DNA from: Dehalococcoidia bacterium
Lineage (GTDB): Bacteria > Chloroflexota > Dehalococcoidia > GIF9 > AB-539-J10
Length of the DNA: 36,492 nucleotides
Reading direction: 5' to 3'
Assembly (NCBI GenBank): GCA_003556385.1
Contig: PWRA01000117.1
Span: forward strand, 1 to 36,492
The notes under the pieces were generated by a model. The model ran no database searches and was not told the origin of the DNA. It saw only the letters and a list, made by a program, of their open reading frames with translations. Numbering within the stretch: the stretch's first letter is position 1; every line of letters starts with the position of its first letter. Of this stretch, positions 1 to 8,414 are shown piece by piece. The translations under genes and the position numbers were made by a program.

Positions 1-466
1 GCTGGAAGCCGATAGCAGGGTCGATAGTGCACCGAAATATCTTCTCCGGGCTCGATTGAGCCACTTCTTCGATTTCCACTCCACCGGCTTGACTGGCTAT
101 CATCAGTGGCAGACGGCTGATGCTATCAACCAGTATACTAAGGTAGAGCTCCCTCGTTACATCGCTTGCCTTCTCCACCAGAACCTTGCTTACTGGCGCG
201 CCATCCGACCCCGTTTGAGGGGTAACCAGTCTCGATCCTATAAGGTCGCTCGCTGCCTTCTCGGCATCTGCGGCGCTCTCAACCAGCCTTATGCCGCCTG
301 CCTTGCCTCTTCCGCCTGCATAGACCTGCGCCTTGACTACCACGGGGCCATCGATGTCAGCCGCTATCCTTCGGGCTTCGTCAGGGCTAGAGGCCGCCCT
401 CCCCTGAGGGATCGGGATGCCGTGTTCAGCCAGGAGCGCCTTGGCCTGGTATTCGTGGACCTTCAC
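1..466 (-). CDS. sucC: Succinate-CoA ligase (ADP-forming) beta subunit, N-terminal part, cut by window edge
   Basis: Reading the minus strand from a GTG at 466-464 gives about 155 residues that run off the left edge. The protein opens with MKVHEYQAKALLAEHG and continues with an ATP-grasp segment containing VVVKAQVYAGGRGKAGG, the N-terminal signature of the SucC family. SucC binds nucleotide and works with SucD to interconvert succinyl-CoA and succinate with ATP formation in the cytoplasm. The GTG start is chosen because AAAGGAGG lies 4 bases upstream; the overlapping ATG (468-466) is followed directly by a stop. A promoter-like pair lies at 548-576. The catalytic C-terminal half and any sucD lie outside the window. 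Another ATP-grasp acyl-CoA ligase (for example malate-CoA ligase) cannot be excluded from this fragment. Confidence 0.88.
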   Translation of the reverse strand, partial: MKVHEYQAKALLAEHGIPIPQGRAASSPDEARRIAADIDGPVVVKAQVYAGGRGKAGGIRLVESAADAEKAASDLIGSRLVTPQTGSDGAPVSKVLVEKASDVTRELYLSILVDSISRLPLMIASQAGGVEIEEVAQSSPEKIFRCTIDPAIGFQ

Positions 467-547
467 ATCGCCTCCTTTCGCCTCTGATCGGTCCGGACTG
501 ATGCTGGTTCACTAAAGGGGATCGAATGTATTTCGAGCTTGAGGCCT

Positions 548-576
548 ATTGTAGCTGCTTCGTTCATAAAGCACAA
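548..576 (-). promoter_or_regulatory. Predicted sigma70 promoter of sucC
   Basis: On the minus strand a -35 element TTGTGC (571-576) and a -10 element TACAAT (548-553) are separated by 17 bases. Transcription would start near 541, giving a leader of about 75 bases before the sucC GTG. The -10 matches consensus at 5 of 6 positions; the -35 is weak. Confidence 0.45.
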
Positions 577-596
577 TCGTCTGATGAGCCAGACGA
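577..596 (-). terminator. Stem-loop between tRNA-Ser and sucC
   Basis: A perfect 7-bp inverted repeat (TCGTCTG / CAGACGA) with a 6-base loop sits between the tRNA-Ser gene and the sucC promoter. It may end or stabilise the tRNA transcript. No T-run follows, so intrinsic termination is not certain. Confidence 0.35.
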
Positions 597-616
597 CTAC
601 AACGGCTGTGTGTCAC

Positions 617-632
617 ATGGCGGAGTCGCCAT
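617..632 (-). terminator. Stem-loop just downstream of tRNA-Ser(TGA)
   Basis: ATGGCG and CGCCAT pair perfectly around a 4-base loop, 8 bases after the encoded CCA end of the tRNA. It is a likely 3' processing or termination hairpin for the tRNA transcript, although it lacks a T-tract. Confidence 0.35.
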
Positions 633-640
633 TCTCCCGG

Positions 641-731
641 TGGCGGAGGGGGTGGGATTCGAACCCACGCTCCGATGGAATCGGAGAGCGGTTTTCAAGA
701 CCGCCGCCATAAGCCGCTCGGCCACCCCTCC
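641..731 (-). tRNA. tRNA-Ser (anticodon TGA), CCA encoded
   Basis: The minus strand folds as a class II tRNA. The acceptor stem GGAGGGG (731-725) pairs with CCCCTCC (651-645), followed by discriminator G and encoded CCA. The anticodon loop is CTTGAAA with anticodon TGA. A long variable arm (CTCCGAT/ATCGGAG-type stem) and the T-arm GGGTTCGAATCCC are clear. It reads UCN serine codons, mainly UCA. A strong promoter lies immediately upstream at 741-769. Confidence 0.96.
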
Positions 732-740
732 CGTAACCAG

Positions 741-769
741 ATTGTAGTTCGGGTGGCGTATTATGTCAA
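741..769 (-). promoter_or_regulatory. Strong sigma70 promoter of tRNA-Ser(TGA)
   Basis: A perfect -35 TTGACA (769-764) and -10 TACAAT (746-741) are separated by 17 bases. The predicted start lies 2-4 bases before the mature tRNA, as expected for a stable RNA gene. The rest of the gap up to 1034 holds no recognisable gene. Confidence 0.75.
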
Positions 770-1034
770 TCTACCGATCCGGACTGAAAGTATTCTTGGT
801 CAGGATCACACAGCCCTACCAGGTCTACACCGCGGGATGTCCGGACGGCATCCCACCGGTCACAGATAATTATATGGCTGTGGAGGCCTGTTGTAAAGGC
901 AACTGGTCGGGCGCGTAGGGCGGATCGGAGGACGCCGGTGCGAGACAGACTTCGCTTATGTCGGTCCTGGTCGTTATGGTAGACTTGGCGGGTCAACCGG
1001 GGAGCACTCTGCTTAGAGGAAGGAGAGTTCAGAG

Positions 1035-2978
1035 ATGGCTACAGTGGAGTTCAGTAGGCTTTTTGAGCCGATCAACATAGGCGGGATGCCGATAAAGAAC
1101 CGCATAGTGATGCCGCCTATAGGGACAAACTATGCCGAGGACGGGGGCGCTATCGGCCAGCGGGCGATTGATTATTACGAGGCCAGGGCTAGGGGTGGGG
1201 TGGGGCTGATCATCGTTGAGGGTAGCGCTCCGAGTATGCAATCGACCATGCCTCACCAGGCATCCCTCGGAGACGACAAGCTGATACCGGGCTGGCGCAA
1301 GCTCACGGCTGCCATTCACAAGTATGATGCCAGGGTAGCCATTCAGATAATGCACTCCACCATGGAGCACCGGGACCGAAAGATAGTACAGGTCGCTCCC
1401 TCGCCTGTTGTCGTGCCCGCCAGGTTCACGGGCCGCCCGGGATCGCCCCCGGTCGAACTGACCGGCGAGGAGATCGGTGAGCGAGTCGTGTGGTTTGCCT
1501 CCGCAGCCCGACGGGCCAGAGAGGCGGGGTTTGACGGGGTGGAGGTACACGGTGCCCATCAGTATCTGGTGGCCGCATTTCTTTCTTCGGCGACCAACCG
1601 CCGACAAGACCGGTACGGCGGCCCGATCAAGAACAAGGCCAGATTCGTCGTAGAGATACTGCATTCTATCAGGCAGGAAGCAGGCCCCGATTTTCCCGTC
1701 TGGGTCAGGCTCAATGGCCGGGAGTGGGGGGTTGAGGACGGAATCACGATCGAGGAGACCCGGGAGGTAATACCGCTACTGGTGGAGGCCGGCGCACAAG
1801 CGATCCACGTATCCGGTTATGGTGCCGGCCGCTTCATAACCACCGCTCCGATTGCCGACACGCCGGGCGCTTTGGTGCCCCTGGCTGAAGAGGTCAAGAA
1901 GGTGACTGATGTGCCGGTCATTGGCGTGGGACGGCTCGACTTCGAACTGGGCGAGGAGTTTCTGGAGGCAGGCAAGGCCGACCTCATAGCCATAGGCAGG
2001 CGCCTTATGACAGAACCGTGCTTAACCCGTAAGATGTCGGAACGGCGGTTCGACGAGGTTAGGCCGTGCATAGGCTGCATGGAATGCATCGAGCGGCTTC
2101 TTTTCGCCCAGTGGGGCGAGGGCGTGATCTGCGTCGTTAATCCAATGCTGGGCAGAGAGAATGAGTGCCGGATCGAGCCCGCGGCAGAGGCCAAGAATGT
2201 GGTGGTTGTTGGTGGCGGTCCCGCAGGTCTGCAGGCAGCTATTGTGGCGGCACATAGAGGACACAGGGTGACCCTGTTTGAAAGGGAGTTGAAGCTTGGT
2301 GGTCGACTCAATATAGCTGCGCGACCTCCCTTCAAGGGCGACATCCTGCCGTGGATAGATTACCTGACCCGTGAGACCGCGAGAGCCGGCGTGGCGGTCA
2401 GGCTGAGTACAGCTGCCGACCCCGAAACCGTCGTTGCTACGAATCCCGATGCCGTTGTCATCGCCACGGGAAGTATACCTGCCATGCCCGATATTCCGGG
2501 CACTGATCGCCCACTTGTGGTCATGGCCGAGGACGTGCTTTCAGGCAAAGCGGAGACCGGACAGGAAGTGGTCATCATCGGTGGCGGAATGGTCGGCTGC
2601 GAGACAGGGCATTATCTTGCCGCACAGGGTAACACAGTGACCATCCTGGAACTACTGCCGCGAATGGCCAACGACATGTTCTACATGACGCGGCGCCGTC
2701 TCATGGACGCCCTGAGGAGCCATGGGGTGACCATGCTGACAGGCGTGACCTGCGAAGAGATTAGCGAAGACGGCGTCAGCGCAATAACCACTGAGGCTGA
2801 CAGGGTAAGCACCGGCGCCGACACAGTTGTCATAGCAACGGGCTACCGGCCGGATGAGCGCCTGTATAGAGCTCTTGAGGGCAGAGTCAGCGAACTGTAT
2901 TGCATAGGCGATTCGGCCGAACCGCGGCGGATAATGGAAGCGGTCAGGGAAGGACACCGCACCGGTCTGACGCTGTGA
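1035..2978 (+). CDS. FadH-like NADH:flavin oxidoreductase (Old Yellow Enzyme barrel, 4Fe-4S, FAD/NAD domains)
   Basis: The 647-residue protein has the architecture of 2,4-dienoyl-CoA reductase and trimethylamine dehydrogenase. Residues 5-340 form an FMN-binding TIM barrel (KNRIVMPPIG near 21-30, HGAHQYL near 177). A cysteine cluster follows at C345, C348, C351 and C366, and two Rossmann regions lie from about 389 (VVVVGGGPAGLQAA) and about 513 (VVIIGGGMVGCE). Such enzymes pass electrons from NAD(P)H via FAD and a [4Fe-4S] cluster to FMN to reduce an unsaturated substrate, often an enoyl-CoA. The substrate cannot be read from sequence. AGGAAGGAGAG lies just upstream of the ATG. The third cysteine is one residue closer than in E. 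coli FadH (CX2CX2C rather than CX2CX3C). It is a single-gene unit converging on the DUF6125-like gene. Confidence 0.85.
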   Translation: MATVEFSRLFEPINIGGMPIKNRIVMPPIGTNYAEDGGAIGQRAIDYYEARARGGVGLIIVEGSAPSMQSTMPHQASLGDDKLIPGWRKLTAAIHKYDARVAIQIMHSTMEHRDRKIVQVAPSPVVVPARFTGRPGSPPVELTGEEIGERVVWFASAARRAREAGFDGVEVHGAHQYLVAAFLSSATNRRQDRYGGPIKNKARFVVEILHSIRQEAGPDFPVWVRLNGREWGVEDGITIEETREVIPLLVEAGAQAIHVSGYGAGRFITTAPIADTPGALVPLAEEVKKVTDVPVIGVGRLDFELGEEFLEAGKADLIAIGRRLMTEPCLTRKMSERRFDEVRPCIGCMECIERLLFAQWGEGVICVVNPMLGRENECRIEPAAEAKNVVVVGGGPAGLQAAIVAAHRGHRVTLFERELKLGGRLNIAARPPFKGDILPWIDYLTRETARAGVAVRLSTAADPETVVATNPDAVVIATGSIPAMPDIPGTDRPLVVMAEDVLSGKAETGQEVVIIGGGMVGCETGHYLAAQGNTVTILELLPRMANDMFYMTRRRLMDALRSHGVTMLTGVTCEEISEDGVSAITTEADRVSTGADTVVIATGYRPDERLYRALEGRVSELYCIGDSAEPRRIMEAVREGHRTGLTL

Positions 2979-3122
2979 GCGTTCCGGCGGGCCCCGTGCC
3001 GCTCGTGGTCGTCGCGAAGGGGGCGGAGCATCCCCAATCTGCGCGGCCAAGCGACCGCGAAGTGCACGTCCCGCAGTGCCTCTATGCATTCGCGCGGTTC
3101 GGCGTGCCCGGCTGTCGGACCA

Positions 3123-3641
3123 TCACTCTATGGAGACCAGCCACTCGCACGAGACGTTGGCTGGTATGCCCTCAGATCCGACCTCAGGAGGTGTGAAAAC
3201 CCTCTGCACCTTAGCCCCGGGGTTGATACCTTTGAAAAACCCGGTGCGAACTCGCAGCCCACCCTTGCCGCAATCGTAATGCTGTGCCCCCCACTTCTTG
3301 GCCGCACGTTGTACCGAACAGTCCAGCGTGCGCATTGTGAAACTGTCGGCCGTCAGGTCCACTACCTCAATGTCCTCGAAAGCAGCCCAGTGGGAGTGCT
3401 TCAAGAATCTGGTCAGTTCCCCGATCCCTTCGCCGGGAGTGCCCAGAACCCTGGCCAGCCGCCGGGCCTGGTATGCACCGAAGTCCTCATGGAGCTGGTA
3501 GTACTCCTCGCTGCCATACTCGTCGGGAGCCTTCATCGCTATGAAGATCTCGAACCTCATCCAGATGTAGTTGAAGCTGTACAGCTGCTGGAGCATGATG
3601 TCATGGAGAGTGTCCTTCTCTAGCGCGTGGATGTCCAACAT
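3123..3641 (-). CDS. DUF6125-like protein (resembles the L-2-amino-thiazoline-4-carboxylate hydrolase family)
   Basis: This 172-residue soluble protein has no signal peptide. Its helical N-terminus resembles the DUF6125 start (ALEKDTLHDIMLQQLYSFNYIWMRF region). The C-terminal half has the family pattern of a CxxQ..R segment (LDCSVQRAAKK), a second Cys (YDCGKG), an F-K-x-I-x-P motif and a final C-x-W (VSCEWLVSIE). Family members are common in anaerobes and are usually annotated as cytosolic proteins or ATC hydrolase-like; their true role is unclear. GGAGAAAGG lies upstream of the ATG. It sits alone between yraN and the convergent FadH-like gene, so context gives no functional clue. The family assignment is from memory of the motif pattern. 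Confidence 0.6.
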   Translation of the reverse strand: MLDIHALEKDTLHDIMLQQLYSFNYIWMRFEIFIAMKAPDEYGSEEYYQLHEDFGAYQARRLARVLGTPGEGIGELTRFLKHSHWAAFEDIEVVDLTADSFTMRTLDCSVQRAAKKWGAQHYDCGKGGLRVRTGFFKGINPGAKVQRVFTPPEVGSEGIPANVSCEWLVSIE

Positions 3642-3722
3642 TCGCCTTTTCCTTTCTCCTTATCTTCGGTCGGCTCCTTAGAAGGCCGCCTCAGGCCGTG
3701 GCCGGTTCTGTCCGCCGGTTAA

Positions 3723-3739
3723 CCGGGCAGAATGCCCGG
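3723..3739 (-). terminator. GC-rich stem-loop after yraN
   Basis: CCGGGCA and TGCCCGG form a perfect 7-bp stem with a GAA loop, 13 bases past the yraN stop. It probably closes the rsmG-to-yraN block, though no T-run follows. Confidence 0.4.
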
Positions 3740-3751
3740 GACCGCATGAGC

Positions 3752-4144
3752 TTAGAAGGTGAACGGATGGTCTTGTTCAATGGCATTTTCGATGTGTTCA
3801 ATGCGGGTGGTCTTACCCCTATCGTCCAATTCTATCGCGACCACGTCTATACGCCATAGAGAAGGGAGGTCCTGATGAGCAGTTGTATAGGTCAGAGCCG
3901 ATGCGACTATCCTTCTCTTCTTGGCCTGTGTCAGTGATTCCTCCGGAGTGCCGAAGGCCGGGCTACACTTCGTGCGGACCTCAACGAACACAAGGCAGTC
4001 CTGCCGCTGAGCGATGATATCGATTTCTCCGTGACGACAACGAAAGCCCGTCTCGCGAATACGGTAACCACGCTTCCTCAGTAACTCCCGGGCTGCCTTC
4101 TCCCCCAGCTGCCCGAGTTTCTGACGGTCGGTTGCCCTATTCAT
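3752..4144 (-). CDS. yraN: YraN/UPF0102 family nuclease-fold protein
   Basis: This 130-residue protein has the PD-(D/E)XK nuclease fold typical of UPF0102. It carries RCRHGEIDIIAQ (E40, D42) and then FVEVRTK (E55, K59), the expected catalytic spacing. The length matches the family (about 115-130). The precise role is unresolved; it is usually linked to DNA repair or recombination. Its ATG overlaps the rnhB TGA by 4 bases (ATGA), showing translational coupling. The rnhB-yraN pair is a widely conserved arrangement. Confidence 0.88.
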   Translation of the reverse strand: MNRATDRQKLGQLGEKAARELLRKRGYRIRETGFRCRHGEIDIIAQRQDCLVFVEVRTKCSPAFGTPEESLTQAKKRRIVASALTYTTAHQDLPSLWRIDVVAIELDDRGKTTRIEHIENAIEQDHPFTF

Positions 4145-4860
4145 AAGGGAACCTTACTTGACCCGCCTTCCTGTCCTTCAGTACCAGCAAAGCCAGCGGC
4201 GCGGAGTTGCACGGCATTCGCAGGGTCGGGCGTCCGGCCCTGGATTATGCTCCTGACAGGGGCGAAGTAGCGGCGGTGGGCCGGCGATGCCCCGAGCTTT
4301 CGCAGACAGGATATGTGTCTCCCTGTCCCGTAGCCTTTATGCTGAGCGAATCCGTATCCTGGATAAGTCCGGTCAAGCTCTATCATCATGCGGTCTCTAG
4401 TCACCTTCGCTATGATAGAGGCACAGGCTATGGACAGACATGACCTGTCGCCTCCGGTTATCCCCCTCTGCGGGATCGGACACTGTGACAGGCCGAGCCT
4501 GTCGATGAGCAGGAAACCGGGTTGCCTGGAGAGCTTCTCCACGGCCTGCATCATGGCCAGCCTAGTGGCCTTGAGGATGTTCACCGCATCTATCACCTGG
4601 GGCGAGACGATGCCGGTGCCGACGGCCACAGCCTCGTGGGCGATCAGATCAAAGAGAGAATCACGCCGGGTGCGGTTCAGGCTCTTGCTATCCCGGACCA
4701 GTTCAAACCAGGCAAGGCTCGCCGGCAGAGGCAGGATAACGGCGCTGGCGACAACGGGACCGGCCAGCGCCCCCCGGCCGACTTCATCGATGCCCGCGAT
4801 AAACTCATATCCCTGTGACCTGAGCTCGTTTTCGTAAGCAAGGTCCGGTGATTGCGGCAT
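4141..4860 (-). CDS. rnhB: Ribonuclease HII
   Basis: RNase HII cleaves the RNA strand of RNA-DNA hybrids and starts removal of single ribonucleotides misincorporated in DNA. The 239-residue protein carries the signature GIDEVGRGALAGP (D25, E26), then DSKSL, LLIDRLGL and SIACASIIAKVTRDRMM, which supply the acidic metal site. The C-terminal tail of about 30 residues beyond the core has no recognised motif. The ATG is preceded by GGGAGAGG. It lies 13 bases after tmk and overlaps yraN, so it is part of the housekeeping operon. Confidence 0.93.
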   Translation of the reverse strand: MPQSPDLAYENELRSQGYEFIAGIDEVGRGALAGPVVASAVILPLPASLAWFELVRDSKSLNRTRRDSLFDLIAHEAVAVGTGIVSPQVIDAVNILKATRLAMMQAVEKLSRQPGFLLIDRLGLSQCPIPQRGITGGDRSCLSIACASIIAKVTRDRMMIELDRTYPGYGFAQHKGYGTGRHISCLRKLGASPAHRRYFAPVRSIIQGRTPDPANAVQLRAAGFAGTEGQEGGSSKVPL

Positions 4861-4873
4861 ACCTCTCCCGAAC

Positions 4874-5494
4874 TCAACGCGAAGTAGGCAAAAGCGTGCC
4901 TACCCTGTCCCAGATTTTGTCGGCGACCTCAGTTCTCCCTAACGAGGCATCGATAACGAGCCATCGGTCAGGGTCGGAAGCCGCCATTGCGCGATAACCG
5001 TCCCTGACTCGACGATGGAACGACAGATCCTCCGTCTCAAAGCGGTCTCTTAGCGTCCGCTTCCTTTCCAGTCCCAGTTCGAACGGCATATCCAGCAGAA
5101 TGGTGAGGTCCGGCCTCAGGTCGCCGATAGCCAGCGCGCTGATAGCCTCCACTGTGGCCAGGTCGAGTCCCCGGCCGTATGCCTGATAGGCGACCGTGGA
5201 ATGGATGAAGCGGTCGCAGATGACCGCGTAGCCGCCCTGCAAAGCCGGGCCGATCAGTTCAGCTACCAGTTGTACGCGCGATGCGGCAAAGAGGAATAGT
5301 TCAGCCCACGGCGAAATGGACGAGTCCCGCCTCTTCTTGAGCAGCTTCCTCATCTCGTCGCCCAGAGTTGTGCCTCCGGGTTCATGAGTCAGCACCGCCG
5401 GGACGTTTTCGTGCTCGAGCCTCTTGAGCAAGAGCCTGGCCTGGGTGCTCTTACCCGAGCCCTCGCCCCCTTCGAAGGTGATGAACAGGCTCAA
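4874..5494 (-). CDS. tmk: Thymidylate kinase
   Basis: Tmk phosphorylates dTMP to dTDP in the last specific step of dTTP synthesis. The 206-residue protein begins with the P-loop FEGGEGSGKSTQ (residues 8-18). It has the DR-containing dTMP site (ICDRFIHSTVAYQAYGRG) and a LID-like Arg segment (ERKRTLRDRFE). The length is typical. The start codon is TTG (5494-5492), with GAGG spaced 6 bases upstream and only 3 bases from the stop of the preceding ATPase gene, so translation is probably coupled. No in-frame ATG near the N-terminus would keep the P-loop strand. Confidence 0.93.
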   Translation of the reverse strand: MSLFITFEGGEGSGKSTQARLLLKRLEHENVPAVLTHEPGGTTLGDEMRKLLKKRRDSSISPWAELFLFAASRVQLVAELIGPALQGGYAVICDRFIHSTVAYQAYGRGLDLATVEAISALAIGDLRPDLTILLDMPFELGLERKRTLRDRFETEDLSFHRRVRDGYRAMAASDPDRWLVIDASLGRTEVADKIWDRVGTLLPTSR

Positions 5495-5497
5495 GGA

Positions 5498-6910
5498 TTA
5501 CCTCGGCTTCCTCTTGGGGCCGGGCTCCGTCTCCGCGTTACCAGCGCTGAAGCCGTGCCGTCCGGCCAGGAGACGTTGCAGATGCTGAACATATGTCGGC
5601 TGGGCCTCGCGGGGATAGAGAGCATCGAGACACTGCCTCATCTGAGCGGCGTTATTGCTCTTCAGGACGTAGATCGGTATGCCCAGCGCCTCTGCATCCC
5701 TTATCTGCTGTGGCTTCCGGCGGTAGTAGCTTCGCGTCGTAATAAGCAGATCGGCGTGTTTCAAATCGGTAGCGATCTTCAAAGGCATCCGCGCTTCCTT
5801 GGCGAGTTGCTCCAAGCGAGACCGGTTGGCGCCGAAGAGGTAGAAGCGCAACGGTTTTTCGCCCTGTTTCTCTTCCTGCTCGGCTTCCGGCCGGAAGGAC
5901 GAAGTCGTCGCCTCCTTTTTCACCTCACCGTGTTCGTCGATCCGGCGTACCTCGGTCCTGGTGGGCCGCTGGTGGAGGAGACCATCAACCGCTTCCGTCA
6001 CTTCGGGGTGCACGGTCACCTCGTAGTAGTCGACGATCTCGACCAGGATGTCAAAAGTGGGCGGAGCCTTGCGCTCCAGGATAGATTTCTGTGTCCGACG
6101 TCGCTTGGCCTCCTCATCGCTCAGAGTGACGGTCTGGATGCCGCCGATGAGGTCTGCCAGCGTGGGGTTCATTATCAGGTTGTCCAGATTGCCTCCATGT
6201 GCCGTACCTATCAGTTGCACCCCGCGCTCCGCGATGGTCCGGGCGGCCAGAGCCTCGAGTTCCGTCCCTATCTCGTCGATGATTATGACCTCAGGCATGT
6301 GGTTCTCCACAGCCTCGATCATCACGGCGTGCTGTTCCGCAGGGCTGGCCACCTGCATGCGCCGCGCATGTCCTATCGCCGGATGCGGGATATCACCGTC
6401 GCCCGCAATCTCATTGGAGGTATCGATGACGATAACGCGTTTCTTGAAATCGTCCGCCAGCACCCGCGCAACCTCCCGCAACATAGTGGTCTTACCTATG
6501 CCCGGCCGCCCCAGCAGCAATACGCTCTGGCCCGATTCGATGAGGTCCTGGATTATCTTAACAGTGCCGAAGACGGCCCTGCCCACGCGACAGGTCAGAC
6601 CGATAATCTGACCGTTCCTGTTCCGTATGGCCGATATGCGATGTAATGTCTGGTTGATCCCCGCGCGATTATCCCCGCTGAACTGGCCGATCCTTGAAAC
6701 TATGTAGTCGATGTCCGCCTGAGTGACCTCTCTGGAATCGAGGATCAGGTCTCGCTGGGGAAAGCGCGCCTCGGGGAGGCGCCCCAGGTCCAGGATTACC
6801 TCCAGCAGTTCACTGTGATCAGGCTGCTGATAAAGGGGCTCACGGATATTCAGTGGCAGTATGTCAAGCAGCGCGTTGAGATCGTCTGTAACTACTCTTC
6901 GCAAACACAT
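5498..6910 (-). CDS. SpoIIIAA/Ycf45-type AAA ATPase with C-terminal Rossmann-like region
   Basis: From the ATG at 6910 this is a 470-residue P-loop ATPase. Residues 1-125 match the SpoIIIAA-like N-terminal region, with Walker [14 protein letters not shown] (about 133-145) and Walker B VIIIDEIG (about 208-215). A charged linker (about 315-350) precedes an alpha/beta region (about 355-435, starting RFYLFGANR). Bacterial relatives are annotated as R3H or single-stranded nucleic-acid-binding ATPases of unknown target; a true R3H motif is not clear here. Start choice is uncertain. TTG 6922, ATG 6910 and TTG 6904 are all in frame, and GAGGAG is spaced 6 bases from 6904 but abuts the ATG. All overlap the end of pdxT by 41-59 bases. 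Role unknown. Confidence 0.8.
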   Translation of the reverse strand: MCLRRVVTDDLNALLDILPLNIREPLYQQPDHSELLEVILDLGRLPEARFPQRDLILDSREVTQADIDYIVSRIGQFSGDNRAGINQTLHRISAIRNRNGQIIGLTCRVGRAVFGTVKIIQDLIESGQSVLLLGRPGIGKTTMLREVARVLADDFKKRVIVIDTSNEIAGDGDIPHPAIGHARRMQVASPAEQHAVMIEAVENHMPEVIIIDEIGTELEALAARTIAERGVQLIGTAHGGNLDNLIMNPTLADLIGGIQTVTLSDEEAKRRRTQKSILERKAPPTFDILVEIVDYYEVTVHPEVTEAVDGLLHQRPTRTEVRRIDEHGEVKKEATTSSFRPEAEQEEKQGEKPLRFYLFGANRSRLEQLAKEARMPLKIATDLKHADLLITTRSYYRRKPQQIRDAEALGIPIYVLKSNNAAQMRQCLDALYPREAQPTYVQHLQRLLAGRHGFSAGNAETEPGPKRKPR

Positions 6911-7481
6911 CTCCTCGATCAATACTAAGGAAGTACTTGTGAAACCTCAGGTCATTGGTCAGTTCGGGGTGAAAGGAGCAGGCCAGGCGGTTCTCCTGCT
7001 GAACTGCCACTATGACGCCGTCCGAGAGTCGGCACAGTACTTGCACCCCGTCATCCGTCGCCCTGACAACCGGAGCGCGGACGAAGACCCCCGGGAACGG
7101 CCTGTCTCCGAGTACCGGAATCGACAGTTCTGATTGAAAGCTGTCCGCTTGCCGCCCAAAGGCGTTCCGGTCCACTTCGATATTCATCGCACCCAGGCTG
7201 CTTCTGTCCGGATCGGTTGGCTCCCGTGCGAGGAGGACCATCCCGGCGCATGTTCCGAACACGGGCAGTCCTCTACCGATCAGCTCTCGTAGCGGCTCAA
7301 GCAGGCCGTATTCCCTCATCAGTATCTTGAGAGAAGTACTCTCTCCTCCGGGAATCACGATGCCGTCAAGATCGTCTATGTGTGAGGGAAGCCGCACAGG
7401 ATAGGCCCCGGCACCGCAGCGGGACAGGATTGATATATGCTCGGCGAAGCCTCCCTGTAGGGCTATGACACCTATTCTCAC
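6864..7481 (-). CDS. pdxT: Pyridoxal 5'-phosphate synthase glutaminase subunit PdxT
   Basis: PdxT hydrolyses glutamine and passes ammonia to PdxS for de novo pyridoxal phosphate synthesis. The 205-residue protein has the class I glutaminase triad: C78 in VFGTCAGM, and H171 and E173 in [17 protein letters not shown] marks the oxyanion loop. The start is GTG directly after the pdxS TAG. The C-terminus is about 10-15 residues longer than usual, and this extension overlaps the next gene. It forms a two-gene unit with pdxS. Confidence 0.95.
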   Translation of the reverse strand: MRIGVIALQGGFAEHISILSRCGAGAYPVRLPSHIDDLDGIVIPGGESTSLKILMREYGLLEPLRELIGRGLPVFGTCAGMVLLAREPTDPDRSSLGAMNIEVDRNAFGRQADSFQSELSIPVLGDRPFPGVFVRAPVVRATDDGVQVLCRLSDGVIVAVQQENRLACSFHPELTNDLRFHKYFLSIDRGDVFAKSSYRRSQRAA

Positions 7482-8363
7482 CTACCATCCCCTGCCGGAT
7501 AGCAGCTCGTGTTCGGGTATGGCTTTCATGTCCAGGCCTGCCATGGCTTCTCCAAGGTCTCCCGACGCCTCGGCCACGATGGCCGGGTCCTGATAGTGGG
7601 TGGTGGCCTTGACGATGGCCTGTGCTCGGACTACGGGATTGCTGGACTTGAAGATGCCCGACCCCACAAACACACCCTCGGCCCCCAACTGCATCATCAG
7701 GGCAGCATCGGCCGGCGTGGCTATCCCACCCGCGGCGAAGTTGACTACAGGCAACCTGCCCGCCCTGTGTACTCTGGCCACGAGCTCAAGTGGAGCTCCC
7801 AGAGCCTTAGCCTCAGTGGCCAGTTCCTCCTTAGGCAAAGCCTTCAGTCTCCGAATCCCGTCCTGAACTGCCCTCATGTGTCGTACAGCTTCAATGATAT
7901 TGCCCGTCCCTGCCTCACCCTTGGTACGCATCATAGCCGCACCTTCACCAATGCGCCGTAGCGCTTCACCAAGCTCCCGGCATCCGCACACGAAGGGAAC
8001 CCGGAAATCGTGTTTCCAGACATGGTGGCTTTCATCCGCAGGAGTAAGCACTTCAGACTCGTCTATGAAATCGACGCCGAGCGCCTCCAATACCTGAGCC
8101 TCGACGAAGTGGCCGATCCGGCACTTGGCCATCACGGGTATGCTCACCGTCTCCATGATCGCCGCTATTATCGTAGGGTCGGCCATGCGGGCGACTCCCC
8201 CATCCGCGCGAATGTCTGCCGGCACTCGCTCGAGCGCCATGACTGCGCAGGCGCCCGCATCTTCGGCAATCCTCGCTTGCTCCGGGGTGACTACATCCAT
8301 GATCACCCCACCCTTCAGCATCTGGGCCAGGCCAGTCTTAACTCTCCAGGTGCCTTTCTCCAT
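7482..8363 (-). CDS. pdxS: Pyridoxal 5'-phosphate synthase lyase subunit PdxS
   Basis: PdxS condenses ribose 5-phosphate, glyceraldehyde 3-phosphate and ammonia into pyridoxal phosphate. The protein shows MKGGVIMDV-like and [19 protein letters not shown] segments, the catalytic-lysine region [11 protein letters not shown], and [21 protein letters not shown] near the C-terminus. Starting at the ATG (8363) gives 293 residues, the usual family length. The frame extends upstream to a TTG at 8399, but that codon lies in the -35 box of the predicted promoter and adds residues foreign to the family. The promoter suggests an almost leaderless mRNA. pdxT follows without spacing. Confidence 0.96.
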   Translation of the reverse strand: MEKGTWRVKTGLAQMLKGGVIMDVVTPEQARIAEDAGACAVMALERVPADIRADGGVARMADPTIIAAIMETVSIPVMAKCRIGHFVEAQVLEALGVDFIDESEVLTPADESHHVWKHDFRVPFVCGCRELGEALRRIGEGAAMMRTKGEAGTGNIIEAVRHMRAVQDGIRRLKALPKEELATEAKALGAPLELVARVHRAGRLPVVNFAAGGIATPADAALMMQLGAEGVFVGSGIFKSSNPVVRAQAIVKATTHYQDPAIVAEASGDLGEAMAGLDMKAIPEHELLSGRGW

Positions 8364-8370
8364 TAGCTCT

Positions 8371-8399
8371 ATTATAACGCTGTGTGACTCAGACTGCAA
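8371..8399 (-). promoter_or_regulatory. Promoter of pdxST, possibly leaderless
   Basis: A perfect -10 TATAAT (8376-8371) lies 17 bases after TTGCAG (8399-8394). The expected start, about 7 bases after the -10, falls at 8364-8363, on the pdxS ATG itself. No convincing Shine-Dalgarno sequence precedes the ATG, which agrees with leaderless initiation. Confidence 0.6.
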
Positions 8400-8414
8400 A
8401 GTGTGATCTTGCGC

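Noticed and set aside
8364-8399. N-terminal extension of PdxS from a TTG at 8399.
   Set aside because: The TTG lies in the predicted -35 box, and the extension makes the protein longer than the conserved family length. The ATG at 8363 gives the standard 293 residues.
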